Part shown: positions 18,725-26,479 of the stretch, piece after piece | How the letters are laid out: every line of letters begins with the position of its first letter | Position numbering within the stretch: the first letter of the stretch is position 1 | Assembly: GCF_016907545.1 (NCBI RefSeq) | Contig: NZ_JAFBCD010000001.1 | Span: 3,348,001 to 3,412,000, forward strand | Reading direction: 5' to 3' | Length of the DNA: 64,000 nucleotides | DNA from: Paenarthrobacter ilicis | Lineage (GTDB): Bacteria > Actinomycetota > Actinomycetes > Actinomycetales > Micrococcaceae | Position numbers and translations under genes: made by a program | The notes under the pieces: generated by a model | The model's input: only the letters and a program-made list of their open reading frames with translations | What the model was told of the DNA's origin: nothing | Databases searched by the model: none

Positions 18725-19810
18725 ATGCCGGGATTCTACGGTGCTGATGTTGAACAATTGCGGACGTTGGCCAAGACCATGTCCCGGCACTCCGAGCGAA
18801 TGACCTCGCTGTCCCAAGAGCTTGGAAGCCTCATCACCAACGCCCGATGGGATGGCCACGATGCCGCATCCTTCCGAGCGTCGTGGAACTCCGAGCACCG
18901 GCCCATGCTGATCAGGATTTCCGCCGAATTGCGGAACCAGGCCACGGAATTGTCGCGAAATGCCGAGGAGCAGGACAAGTCCAGCTCCGGGTCGTCCGGG
19001 TCGGATCGGACCGGCCGGGGCGAGTCCAACCCGCCCGGGGACCCCGGCCCCCTGAACCCGGACGCGCCCGACGTCGATGTCCCCGGCGATGTTCGGAACG
19101 ACCCCGACGCCGGTGATCCCAGCGACATCAATCAGGGCCAGATCGGCGATTGCTGGTTGCTGGCCGGGATCGGTTCCGTGGCCCAGGAACTGGAGCGCCA
19201 GGGAAAACTGGACGAGTTCCTCGAATCGCACATGCGTCCCGTCGGAGACCCACCGACGCACTGGGTGGTCACCCTGTACGAGGACGGCGAACCCGTGGAA
19301 GTCACTGTGGAGGCCAAGTCAACGGAGGGCGGAGTCCGCGGCGCAGACGGCGAACCGAACTGGTTGTCCATCTACGAACGCGCTGCCGCGGAACACCGGG
19401 GCGGCTCCTACGACGATATCGACGGCGGGTTCAGCAATGAGGCCATGGAGCTGATGACGGGACAGTCCGCGGACAAGGACGGCGAGCTGAACCTGGACGA
19501 GATCGAGGACAAGCTTTCCGACGGCCAGGCGGTATCGGTGGGCACTGAAGATGTGAAAGACGACGACTTCGATTGGTTCTGGGAATCTGAAGAGGTCAAC
19601 CGCACAGACGTGGTCCCCAACCACGCGTACGTTGTTGTGGATGTGAAAACCAACGACGACGGCGAAAAAGTGATCGTGTTGGCCAACCCGTGGGGGCCTT
19701 CCGGCGGTTACATGGAGGGCGACAGCGACCACAAGTCCGGAACACTGGAACTGACCGAAGATGAGTACAAGGAGAACTTCGACTCCGTGTACTCCGTGGA
19801 TGTGAAGTAG
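18725..19810 (+). CDS. WXG100-like protein fused to a calpain-family cysteine protease (probable type VII secretion effector)
   Basis: 361 residues from ATG 18725 (GGGGGACA upstream). Residues 1-85 are a helical hairpin with the W-x-G turn (W42-D43-G44), as in ESX/type VII substrates. A disordered Pro/Asp/Gly linker (86-132) leads to a C2 peptidase domain: QGQIGDCWLLAGIGS with catalytic C143, PNHAYVVVDV with H300, and LANPWG with N321, so the triad is complete. Between C and H lies SADKDGELNLDE (248-259), an EF-hand-like loop with Ser at position 1, which suggests calcium dependence. The small gene 2 nt downstream could encode a partner or immunity protein. No ESX machinery gene is in the window. 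Toxin role is inference; protease fold is firm. Confidence 0.88.
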   Translation: MPGFYGADVEQLRTLAKTMSRHSERMTSLSQELGSLITNARWDGHDAASFRASWNSEHRPMLIRISAELRNQATELSRNAEEQDKSSSGSSGSDRTGRGESNPPGDPGPLNPDAPDVDVPGDVRNDPDAGDPSDINQGQIGDCWLLAGIGSVAQELERQGKLDEFLESHMRPVGDPPTHWVVTLYEDGEPVEVTVEAKSTEGGVRGADGEPNWLSIYERAAAEHRGGSYDDIDGGFSNEAMELMTGQSADKDGELNLDEIEDKLSDGQAVSVGTEDVKDDDFDWFWESEEVNRTDVVPNHAYVVVDVKTNDDGEKVIVLANPWGPSGGYMEGDSDHKSGTLELTEDEYKENFDSVYSVDVK

Positions 19811-19812
19811 GG

Positions 19813-20082
19813 ATGGCCGTGGAACAGCTGGTAACCGTGAAGCAAGGAATGCAGCCAACCTTCGACGGCGTGAAGGTGGGCGTGGTGAAGATTGGCATCG
19901 CCGAGGGAGCTCCCGCCGTGCAGTTCTGGATCCGGACCGCCGGGCAGGAGCGCAAGCAGGCTTTCCGGGCGGGTCAGTCCGTCACGCTCCCGGGCGCCGG
20001 ACTACTCACGGTTACCGACATCCAGCCCGACGACGACCCGGCCCTCGCGTCCGTGACGTTGAAGTACGGCGGCGGGAGGTGA
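19813..20082 (+). CDS. Small beta-rich protein, possible DUF6406-like partner of the calpain protein
   Basis: 89 residues, starting 2 nt after the protease stop, so almost certainly co-translated. The sequence reads as alternating short strands (VTVKQGMQPTF, VKVGVVKIGI, VQFWIRTAG, QSVTLPGAGLLTVTDIQ, ASVTLKYG) with no signal peptide or membrane helix. The pattern resembles the actinobacterial DUF6406 family, a call from memory. Position suggests an inhibitor, immunity protein or chaperone for the protease. The last codons overlap the first, degenerate unit of a 32-bp repeat array. Confidence 0.7.
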   Translation: MAVEQLVTVKQGMQPTFDGVKVGVVKIGIAEGAPAVQFWIRTAGQERKQAFRAGQSVTLPGAGLLTVTDIQPDDDPALASVTLKYGGGR

Positions 20083-20185
20083 GAGAGGGACGCCCCAAAG
20101 CCGACGGGATGTGAGGGAGCAACGCCCCAAAGCCGGCGGGATGTGAGGGAGCAACGCCCCAAAGCCAGCGGGATGTGAGAGAGGG
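20075..20185 (-). repeat. 3' repeat array, 4 units of 32 bp (family A)
   Basis: On the plus strand GGATGTGAGAGAGGG-like motifs start at 20075 (degenerate), 20107, 20139 and 20171, exactly 32 bp apart, with filler ACGCCCCAAAGCC. Read on the minus strand it follows the aminotransferase stop codon within 12 bases, in the same sense orientation as at the other loci. The middle copies carry GGGAGCA instead of AGAGGG. Confidence 0.85.
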
Positions 20186-20197
20186 ACGGTTTGCGGG

Positions 20198-21292
20198 TCA
20201 GGCCTTGGCGATGGCCTCTTTCAGCGCACCCAGCACCAGTGTCACGGAGGCAATGTTGGCGTTCGGGCCCATCATGCCGATGCGCCACACGGTGTCTGCG
20301 AACTCTCCCACCCCTGAGCCGATCTCCATGCTGAAGTGCTCCAGCAGGTAAGCGCGGACGGCGGCCGAGCTGACGCCGTCGGGCACTTTCACGGTGGTGA
20401 GGCTGGGCAGCCGGGACCCTTCGGCGGCGAACAGCTCCAGTCCCATTTCCTGCAGGCCATCCTGCAAGGCGGTGCCGGCGGCGTGGTGCCGTGCCTGCAC
20501 AGCCTCCAGCCCCTCGGCCAGGATCCGGTCCAGCGCAGCTTCGAGCCCGGCGATCATGGTGACCGGCGCGGTGTGGTGGTAGGTCCGTGCGCCGCTGGCC
20601 GCGCCCACGTAACCGCCGAGCAGCCCGATATCCAGGTACCAGGACCGCGGATCCTTCACGCGGCGTTCAAACGCGCGGTCGGAGACGGTGAACGGCGAGA
20701 GTCCCGGCGGCACACCGAGGCACTTCTGAGTTCCGGCGTATCCGACGTCGATCCCCCAGTCGTCTGCCTGGAGTTCCAGTCCGCCGATGGAGGTGACGGC
20801 GTCGGTAATCAGCAGCGCGTCACCCTTGCCTGCGCCGAGGGCCGCGATGTCGGAGAGCACCCCCACCGAAGTCTCGGCGTGGACGGCGGCGATCACCTTG
20901 GGATTCGGATGCGCTGACAGAACCCGGTCAGCGTCCACCGGCTGGCCCCATTCGTGATCCACCCGGACCACCGTTGCTCCACAACGCTTGGCTACCTCAC
21001 ACATCCGCGCCCCGAAGAGTCCGTTGACAGCGATTACTGCCACGTCGCCGTCGGAGACTGTGTTCACGAAAGCCGCTTCCATGCCGCCGGAACCGGTGGC
21101 GCTCAACGGCAGGGTCCGCGCATTACTGGTCCCCCACACCGCCCGGAGACCCTCGCACGTGTGGTCCAACCGCTCGATGAACACAGGATCCAGGTGCCCG
21201 AGCACCGGGTAAGCCAGTGCGGCCATCGCTTCCGGGTAGCAGTTGCTGGGGCCAGGACCGAACAGGAACCTGGAGGTGAGAATCTCTGGCAT
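20198..21292 (-). CDS. PLP aminotransferase class V, alanine/ureidoglycine-glyoxylate type (PucG-like)
   Basis: 364 residues, fold type I. K190 in GYAGTQKCLGVPPG is the PLP lysine and D164 in LLITDAVTSIGG binds the pyridine nitrogen. The N-terminal FGPGPSN is typical of serine/alanine-glyoxylate aminotransferases. GAAGGAG lies before the ATG. Standing between the allantoin/glyoxylate operon and uraD-uraH, it is best read as an (S)-ureidoglycine-glyoxylate aminotransferase, which in Bacillus is PucG; plain alanine- or serine-glyoxylate activity cannot be excluded from sequence. Confidence 0.85.
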   Translation of the reverse strand: MPEILTSRFLFGPGPSNCYPEAMAALAYPVLGHLDPVFIERLDHTCEGLRAVWGTSNARTLPLSATGSGGMEAAFVNTVSDGDVAVIAVNGLFGARMCEVAKRCGATVVRVDHEWGQPVDADRVLSAHPNPKVIAAVHAETSVGVLSDIAALGAGKGDALLITDAVTSIGGLELQADDWGIDVGYAGTQKCLGVPPGLSPFTVSDRAFERRVKDPRSWYLDIGLLGGYVGAASGARTYHHTAPVTMIAGLEAALDRILAEGLEAVQARHHAAGTALQDGLQEMGLELFAAEGSRLPSLTTVKVPDGVSSAAVRAYLLEHFSMEIGSGVGEFADTVWRIGMMGPNANIASVTLVLGALKEAIAKA

Positions 21293-21334
21293 GTGCGAAC
21301 TCCTTCAGCTGGTTGAGGTCATTCTGCCCCACCC

Positions 21335-21402
21335 AACGTTGCGGGGCCCACTCTGCGCCCCAAAACACCCGTAGGGTGCGTAGAGCGGGCCTCGCAACGT
21401 TC
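21335..21402. repeat. Palindromic element, family B copy 1
   Basis: AACGTTGCGGGGCCCACTCT (from 21335) pairs with AGAGCGGGCCTCGCAACGTT (ending at 21402) with few mismatches and a loop of about 20 nt. It lies in the divergent space between the aminotransferase and PAP2 genes. Other copies: 45537, 47613, 54092. Confidence 0.8.
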
Positions 21403-21485
21403 CGGGCCGATCACCCAGGATCCTCCAAGGCCAAACTGCTAAGGTTGCTCACCAATACCCAGGCCGGCGCGGACAGAGGACCAGA

Positions 21486-22322
21486 GTGACTGAACGGAAC
21501 GAGTCGCCGGAAACGGGCGTAACGGGCGAGATCCACCAGGACAGATTTGTTGCCGGACAGGACCTCACCCGCTGGAAAACTCCCGTGGGCCGCACCATGG
21601 CCAAGGGCGCCGAAGGCATCACCAGGATCCTCGGCCCCTACGCGGCGCTCATCATCACCATGGCCATCGGCCTGGTCATCACCTTTACGCTGACATGGGT
21701 GTTCGGCGAAGTCTACGAGTCGGTAACAGAGGCCGACGGCGTGGCAGCCTTGGACGATCCGGCTCTGGCGACTGCCAAATCAGTCCGCTCGCCGGCCTTG
21801 GATGCGGCCGTCACCGCCTATACGAACATCGGCGGAACCTTGGGCATGCCACTGATTGCGGCGGCCATCATGATTTTCCTTGCCTGGCGGCGGAAGTCCT
21901 GGACGCCCGTGATCTTGATGCTTTCAGCAGGCCTGGGATCACTGATCATCACCATTCTTGGCAAGCCGATTTTCGGCCGCTCGCGCCCGGACCAAGTGGA
22001 TGCCATCCCGCCCTACGAGCATTCCGCGTCATTCCCCAGTGGCCATTCGCTCAACTCGATGGTGATCGCAGGAATCGTGGCCTACCTGATCATTTTGCGA
22101 CTCAAGACCACGCGGGCCCGCGTCATCACCATTGTGATCGCCGCGGTCTTCGCGGCCACCATGGGACTTAGCCGCGTTTATTTGGGCCACCACTGGCTGA
22201 CCGACGTGCTGGCGGCGTGGGCCATAGGAATAGCTTGGCTGGCACTGGTGATCACGGCGCATCGACTGTATCTGACCGTCCGGGCACGCCGACACCACAG
22301 TCAGGACACGGTAGTCTCTTGA
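21486..22322 (+). CDS. PAP2-family membrane phosphatase
   Basis: 278 residues, GTG start. The three phosphatase motifs are present: KPIFGRSRP, SFPSGHS and SRVYLGHHWLTD, with the catalytic histidines in the second and third. About five or six membrane helices are visible. Such proteins dephosphorylate undecaprenyl pyrophosphate or phosphatidic acid outside the membrane. No neighbour narrows the substrate. Confidence 0.9.
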   Translation: MTERNESPETGVTGEIHQDRFVAGQDLTRWKTPVGRTMAKGAEGITRILGPYAALIITMAIGLVITFTLTWVFGEVYESVTEADGVAALDDPALATAKSVRSPALDAAVTAYTNIGGTLGMPLIAAAIMIFLAWRRKSWTPVILMLSAGLGSLIITILGKPIFGRSRPDQVDAIPPYEHSASFPSGHSLNSMVIAGIVAYLIILRLKTTRARVITIVIAAVFAATMGLSRVYLGHHWLTDVLAAWAIGIAWLALVITAHRLYLTVRARRHHSQDTVVS

Positions 22323-22372
22323 CACCGACGCCGTGACTCGGCAACACTGAATTACGCATGCTGAAATAACAG

Positions 22373-22387
22373 TTCCATGATGCGGAA
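22373..22387. promoter_or_regulatory. Operator-like box before uraD, matching the hyi boxes
   Basis: TTCCATGATGCGGAA matches the second hyi box (TTCCACTAAGCGGAA) at 12 of 15 positions. A weaker similar half (ATGCTGAA) ends at 22365, 22 bp upstream, echoing the tandem spacing at hyi. Confidence 0.55.
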
Positions 22388-22477
22388 GTTTGAAGCAACG
22401 TGCTTCCCCCGTAAAAACCTCGGGGTTCCGCATAGCCCACACCATGGATGCCAGCATTTTGCACGAGGATAACAAGC

Positions 22478-22987
22478 ATGGAGCTTGCAGTATTCAACAG
22501 TGTCGACCGCAACGAGGCCACCCGGATCCTCACCCCCTGCCTGGACATCAGCCGCTGGGTGGAAACCATCGTGGACGCGCGCCCCTATGCCAGCGTTGAC
22601 GAGCTGCTGGGCCAGGCCCGGAGTGCGGCCAAACCCTTCACCTCTGCCGAGGTGGAGTCCGCCATGGCACACCACCCCCGGATTGGCGAACGACCCAAGG
22701 CACAAACCACCGAGGCCGCCATGTCGCGCTCGGAGCAAGCCGGAGTGGACCCCGGCGACAACCACACCACTGCCGCCCTCGCCGAAGGCAACCGGGCCTA
22801 CGAGGAGAAGTTCGGCCGGGTCTTCCTGATCCGTGCTGCCGGACGCAGCGCTGAGGAAATCCTCAGCACGTTGCAGGAACGCATCACCCACACCCCCGAA
22901 GAAGAAGACACAATCGTGGCCGGCCAGCTCCGCGAGATCGCACTGCTGCGCCTCTCCGGACTGGTCAGCGAAGGAGTCAACGCATGA
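22478..22987 (+). CDS. uraD: OHCU decarboxylase
   Basis: Converts 2-oxo-4-hydroxy-4-carboxy-5-ureidoimidazoline to S-allantoin, the last step of urate breakdown. The 169 residues begin at ATG 22478 with GAGG upstream; an earlier ATG at 22448 is rejected because homologous sequence begins at MELAVFN. The catalytic histidine sits in MAHHPRIGE (H65-H66), and the C-terminal EEEDTIVAGQLREIALLRL helices are typical. The stop overlaps the uraH start (ATGA). The product feeds AllB encoded 11 kb away. Confidence 0.93.
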   Translation: MELAVFNSVDRNEATRILTPCLDISRWVETIVDARPYASVDELLGQARSAAKPFTSAEVESAMAHHPRIGERPKAQTTEAAMSRSEQAGVDPGDNHTTAALAEGNRAYEEKFGRVFLIRAAGRSAEEILSTLQERITHTPEEEDTIVAGQLREIALLRLSGLVSEGVNA

Positions 22988-23325
22988 GCGTTTCACAGGT
23001 AACAACCCATATCCTGGACACCGGTTCCGGCCGCCCGGCGGCGGGTGTCGCCGTCGTACTTTACGTCCGCGAAGGTGACGACTGGACCCTGGTGGCGAAG
23101 GGCGAAACCGACGCCGACGGCCGCATCAAGACGCTCGGCCCGGAGCGGATTCCCGGCGGCGCCTACCGTTTGAACTTCGCCACGGGCGCCTACTACGACG
23201 GTCTGGGAACCGAGACGTTCTTCCCGGAAGTGGACCTGAACTTCACAGTTTCGGATGCCGGCGAGCACTACCACGTCCCCCTGCTGCTGAGTCCGTTCGC
23301 GTTCTCCACGTACCGCGGTAGCTAA
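22984..23325 (+). CDS. uraH: 5-hydroxyisourate hydrolase (transthyretin-like)
   Basis: Hydrolyses 5-hydroxyisourate to OHCU. The 113 residues have H9 in VTTHILDTGSGRPA, a transthyretin beta-sandwich and the diagnostic C-terminal YRGS. It overlaps uraD by 4 bp. No urate oxidase gene lies alongside, so the substrate must come from an enzyme encoded elsewhere. Confidence 0.95.
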   Translation: MSVSQVTTHILDTGSGRPAAGVAVVLYVREGDDWTLVAKGETDADGRIKTLGPERIPGGAYRLNFATGAYYDGLGTETFFPEVDLNFTVSDAGEHYHVPLLLSPFAFSTYRGS

Positions 23326-23343
23326 CCCACCCCGCCGAGTTGC

Positions 23344-23384
23344 CAGTTAATGCCAATGTTCGCCAGGAACATTGGCATTAACTG
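23344..23384. repeat. Perfect 18-bp inverted repeat after uraH
   Basis: CAGTTAATGCCAATGTTC (23344-23361) is followed by GCCAG and the exact reverse complement (23367-23384). It is AT-rich compared with its surroundings and has no T-run after it. It could be a terminator working in both directions, an operator for the next gene or a mobile palindrome. Confidence 0.7.
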
Positions 23385-23416
23385 TCACGTGGGCCGGGAA
23401 CGGTAGGCTTTAACCC

Positions 23417-23749
23417 ATGGCTTCAGAGGACACCACCCCCACTACCGACCGCCGCGAGATCACGGTCCGCCGGGCACCCAAGTTTGTACCCTTCATGATT
23501 TTGGGCGCGGTGGTGGGCGCCATTGTGGCAGCGATCATCGCCTTCGGCCGTCCCGCCGATCCCGCTTTCGACGCCAGCACGGTCTTCGGCTTCTTCCTGA
23601 TCGTTTGCGCGGGCGGCGGCGTCATTCTCTTCTCGATCCTGGCCCTGATCCTGGACCGCATCAGCGTCAAGCGCACACAGCACGCCGTAGTGGAAGCCGT
23701 CCCGGATTCGGTTCCGGACGAGGGAGCAGAGAACGACGGCGGCCGCTAA
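23417..23749 (+). CDS. Small membrane protein with two transmembrane helices
   Basis: 110 residues. Two hydrophobic segments (VPFMILGAVVGAIVAAIIAF at 23-42 and FGFFLIVCAGGGVILFSILALIL at about 57-79) are flanked by charged, probably cytoplasmic tails. Length and pattern fit a conserved actinobacterial membrane protein of unknown role. It ends 1 bp before the stop of the convergent SRPBCC-VOC gene. Confidence 0.75.
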   Translation: MASEDTTPTTDRREITVRRAPKFVPFMILGAVVGAIVAAIIAFGRPADPAFDASTVFGFFLIVCAGGGVILFSILALILDRISVKRTQHAVVEAVPDSVPDEGAENDGGR

Positions 23750-23750
23750 G

Positions 23751-24692
23751 TCACGCTTCCGGCTCCGGCACCGATTCGGGCTCGTAGCCAATCAGCCAAT
23801 GCAAGCCGTGGCGATCCACTACCTGGCCGTCTGAAGCTCCCCACGGTTTCGGCGCCAACGGATCAACCACAGAGCCGCCCTCGGACAACTGATCGAACCA
23901 GCGGTGCAGCGTGGACGATTCCGCCGTTCCCAGGAGCGAAAGCATGGCACCCTGCATCTGCACCGCGTTTTCCCCTTCCGCAGCATCCGCTCCGGCCAAC
24001 GACACCGCTCCGCTGAGCTCGCCGTGGGCTATGGCCGTGGCAGGACCGTCATTGCGGCCGAAATCCCCGTAGCTGTGCAGGGAGAGCTCCCCGCCAAAGA
24101 TGCCGGCATAGAAGGTCAGTGCCTCCTGTGCCGTTCCCGGGAAGAGCAGGTAGAGGCGCGGCCCCGCAAAAGGACCGGGACCCGGCGTCGAAACCAGTGC
24201 GCTGCTGCCGGCCACGCGATCAAGGGTGGCTGCCCACCCGGCCCGGGTGCCGCCGTCGATCTGCTGCCGAACCTCCTCCACAGTGAACTGTTCCGGGAAT
24301 TCAACCGTGAGGGCTACCTCGGTGGCTGCACCGGAATCGGCCAACTGCACCGTAACAATCGGGGCAGTGAGGGCAGCCTGTCCGTCGAGTTCGGGCCACC
24401 CACCCACAGCTCCCCAGCGGAAGACGAGCTTCTTGTCCGGCTCAATATCCAAATACACGCCGCCCGTGGGATAGCTGAGGTCCGGGTTGACCACCATGTG
24501 CTGCTTCCACGTTCCACCTACCCTGAGATCCACTTCGATGGGCTCAGCGGGAGTGGGCATCTCCGGGTTGTAAAACCATGCAAGATGCTCCGGCTCAGTC
24601 CACGCCTTGAAGACCTGGCGCCGGGTTGCCGCGACGGTGAGGGTGAAGGACCGGTCCCGGCCTTCCTGAAGGGTGTGCGGGTCTTTTTCCAT
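23751..24692 (-). CDS. Fusion of AHSA1-type SRPBCC domain and PhnB-like VOC domain
   Basis: 313 residues from ATG 24692; an in-frame GTG at 24725 is possible. Residues 1-150 fit the START/Bet v1-like AHSA1 pattern (RSFTLTVAATRRQVFKAWTEPEHLAWFYNP, VGGTWKQHMVV, VRQQIDGGTRAGWAATLDRVA). Residues 165-305 fit a VOC/glyoxalase fold of the PhnB type (YLLFPGTAQEALTFYAGIFGGEL, then VDRHGLHWLIGYE). Ligand-binding or stress-linked roles are usual for both domains, but no substrate can be given. It is divergent from purF. Confidence 0.82.
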   Translation of the reverse strand: MEKDPHTLQEGRDRSFTLTVAATRRQVFKAWTEPEHLAWFYNPEMPTPAEPIEVDLRVGGTWKQHMVVNPDLSYPTGGVYLDIEPDKKLVFRWGAVGGWPELDGQAALTAPIVTVQLADSGAATEVALTVEFPEQFTVEEVRQQIDGGTRAGWAATLDRVAGSSALVSTPGPGPFAGPRLYLLFPGTAQEALTFYAGIFGGELSLHSYGDFGRNDGPATAIAHGELSGAVSLAGADAAEGENAVQMQGAMLSLLGTAESSTLHRWFDQLSEGGSVVDPLAPKPWGASDGQVVDRHGLHWLIGYEPESVPEPEA

Positions 24693-24850
24693 TGCCGCCC
24701 ACGCTAACCATGTGAGGATGCCCACACAAGGGCACCCCAGCGAGGTTGTGGATGTGAAACACGCCGCATTTCCGCGGGAACATGCTTCTTCGAAGGGTCA
24801 CATAGGCGGCGGGGGAACGTACCACGGCCACAACATGAGACAATCGACCA

Positions 24851-26479
24851 GTGGCACGTGGCGACGGAAAACTTTCTCATGATCTTCTCCCCGGCGAAAA
24901 AGGCCCCCAGGACGCTTGTGGCGTCTTTGGGGTTTGGGCTCCCGGTGAAGAAGTAGCAAAACTCACCTATTACGGGCTGTATGCGCTGCAGCACCGCGGA
25001 CAAGAGTCGGCTGGTATTGCTACCAGTGACGGCAAGCGCATCAATGTCTACAAGGACATGGGCCTGGTGTCCCAGGTCTTCGATGAGACAACCCTGAACA
25101 CCCTTACCGGGCACCTGGCCGTAGGCCACTGCCGGTACTCCACCACCGGTGCAAGCCACTGGGCCAATGCGCAGCCCACCTTGGGCGCTACCGCAACAGG
25201 CACTGTTGCCTTGGCCCACAATGGCAACCTGACCAACACCGCTGAGCTCCGCGAAATGATCCTGGAGCGCAACGATGGCCAGCTGACCGGTGAGATGAAG
25301 CAGGGCAACACCTCGGACACCGCACTGGTGACCGCACTCCTTGAGGGCGAAGAAGGCAAGACCCTGGAGCAGACCGCCCTGGAGCTGCTGCCCAAGATCA
25401 AGGGTGGCTTCTGCTTCGTCTTCATGGATGAAGGAACCCTCTACGCAGCCCGCGACACGTACGGCATCCGCCCGCTGTGTCTGGGCCGCCTGGACCGGGG
25501 CTGGGTTGTTGCTTCCGAGCAGGCCGGCCTGGCCACTGTTGGCGCCAGCTTCATCCGCGAGATCGAGCCCGGCGAGTTCATCGCCATCGACGAGGACGGC
25601 GTCCGTTCGCAGCGCTTCGCCGAGGCAACCCCCGCCGGCTGCGTCTTCGAGTACGTCTACCTGGCCCGCCCGGATGCAGCCATTGCCGGCCGCTCCGTCT
25701 ACGAGGCCCGCGTGGAAATGGGCCGCCAGCTGGCCCGCGAGAACACGCACGAGGCCGACCTGGTGATCCCCGTTCCCGAGTCCGGCACCCCCGCCGCAGT
25801 TGGTTACGCGGAACAGTCCGGCATCCCCTTCGCCCACGGTTTCGTCAAGAACGCCTACGTGGGCCGTACGTTCATCCAACCGTCGCAGACCCTGCGCCAG
25901 CTGGGTATCCGCCTGAAGCTCAACGCCCTGGAATCCGTGATCCGTGGCAAGCGCATTGTGGTGGTGGATGACTCGATCGTCCGCGGCAACACCCAGCGCG
26001 CTATTGTCCGGATGCTCCGCGAAGCCGGTGCGGCAGCCGTGCACGTGAAGATCTCCTCCCCTCCGGTCCAGTGGCCCTGCTTCTACGGCATCGACTTCGC
26101 GTCCCGCGCAGAGTTGATCGCCAACGGTGCAACCATTGAGGAAATCTCGCAGGCCATTGGTGCCGACTCGCTGGCCTACATCTCAGAAGACGGCATGATC
26201 GGCGCAACCCAGCAGCCGCGCGAACGCCTCTGCACGGCCTGCTTCACGGGCAAGTACCCGATCGAGCTGCCGCACGCAGACAAGTTGGGCAAAAACCTGC
26301 TGGAGCGCACGGACCTTGGCGGGCTGCCCGCTTCCGAGTCTGATGCCGTGGACGACACCGAGGACCCTGCCGAGAAGCCGGGCGCCACTGGTTGCGACCC
26401 CGGACCTGACGCCGAATTCGAAAACCTGCTTACCGACGCTGATCGTTTGACCGACGCCGACAAGAAAGAGTCTGTATGA
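24851..26479 (+). CDS. purF: Amidophosphoribosyltransferase
   Basis: First committed step of purine synthesis: PRPP plus glutamine to phosphoribosylamine. 542 residues, GTG start. A short propeptide ends before C23 in QDACGVFG, which becomes the N-terminal nucleophile of the glutaminase domain. The PRPP motif KRIVVVDDSIVRGNT lies in the phosphoribosyltransferase half. Cysteines in AGCVFEYVY, WPCFYG and LCTACFTG match the 4Fe-4S ligands of the B. subtilis-type enzyme. The last 60 residues are an acidic tail beyond the usual end. It overlaps purM by 4 bp. Confidence 0.96.
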   Translation: MARGDGKLSHDLLPGEKGPQDACGVFGVWAPGEEVAKLTYYGLYALQHRGQESAGIATSDGKRINVYKDMGLVSQVFDETTLNTLTGHLAVGHCRYSTTGASHWANAQPTLGATATGTVALAHNGNLTNTAELREMILERNDGQLTGEMKQGNTSDTALVTALLEGEEGKTLEQTALELLPKIKGGFCFVFMDEGTLYAARDTYGIRPLCLGRLDRGWVVASEQAGLATVGASFIREIEPGEFIAIDEDGVRSQRFAEATPAGCVFEYVYLARPDAAIAGRSVYEARVEMGRQLARENTHEADLVIPVPESGTPAAVGYAEQSGIPFAHGFVKNAYVGRTFIQPSQTLRQLGIRLKLNALESVIRGKRIVVVDDSIVRGNTQRAIVRMLREAGAAAVHVKISSPPVQWPCFYGIDFASRAELIANGATIEEISQAIGADSLAYISEDGMIGATQQPRERLCTACFTGKYPIELPHADKLGKNLLERTDLGGLPASESDAVDDTEDPAEKPGATGCDPGPDAEFENLLTDADRLTDADKKESV

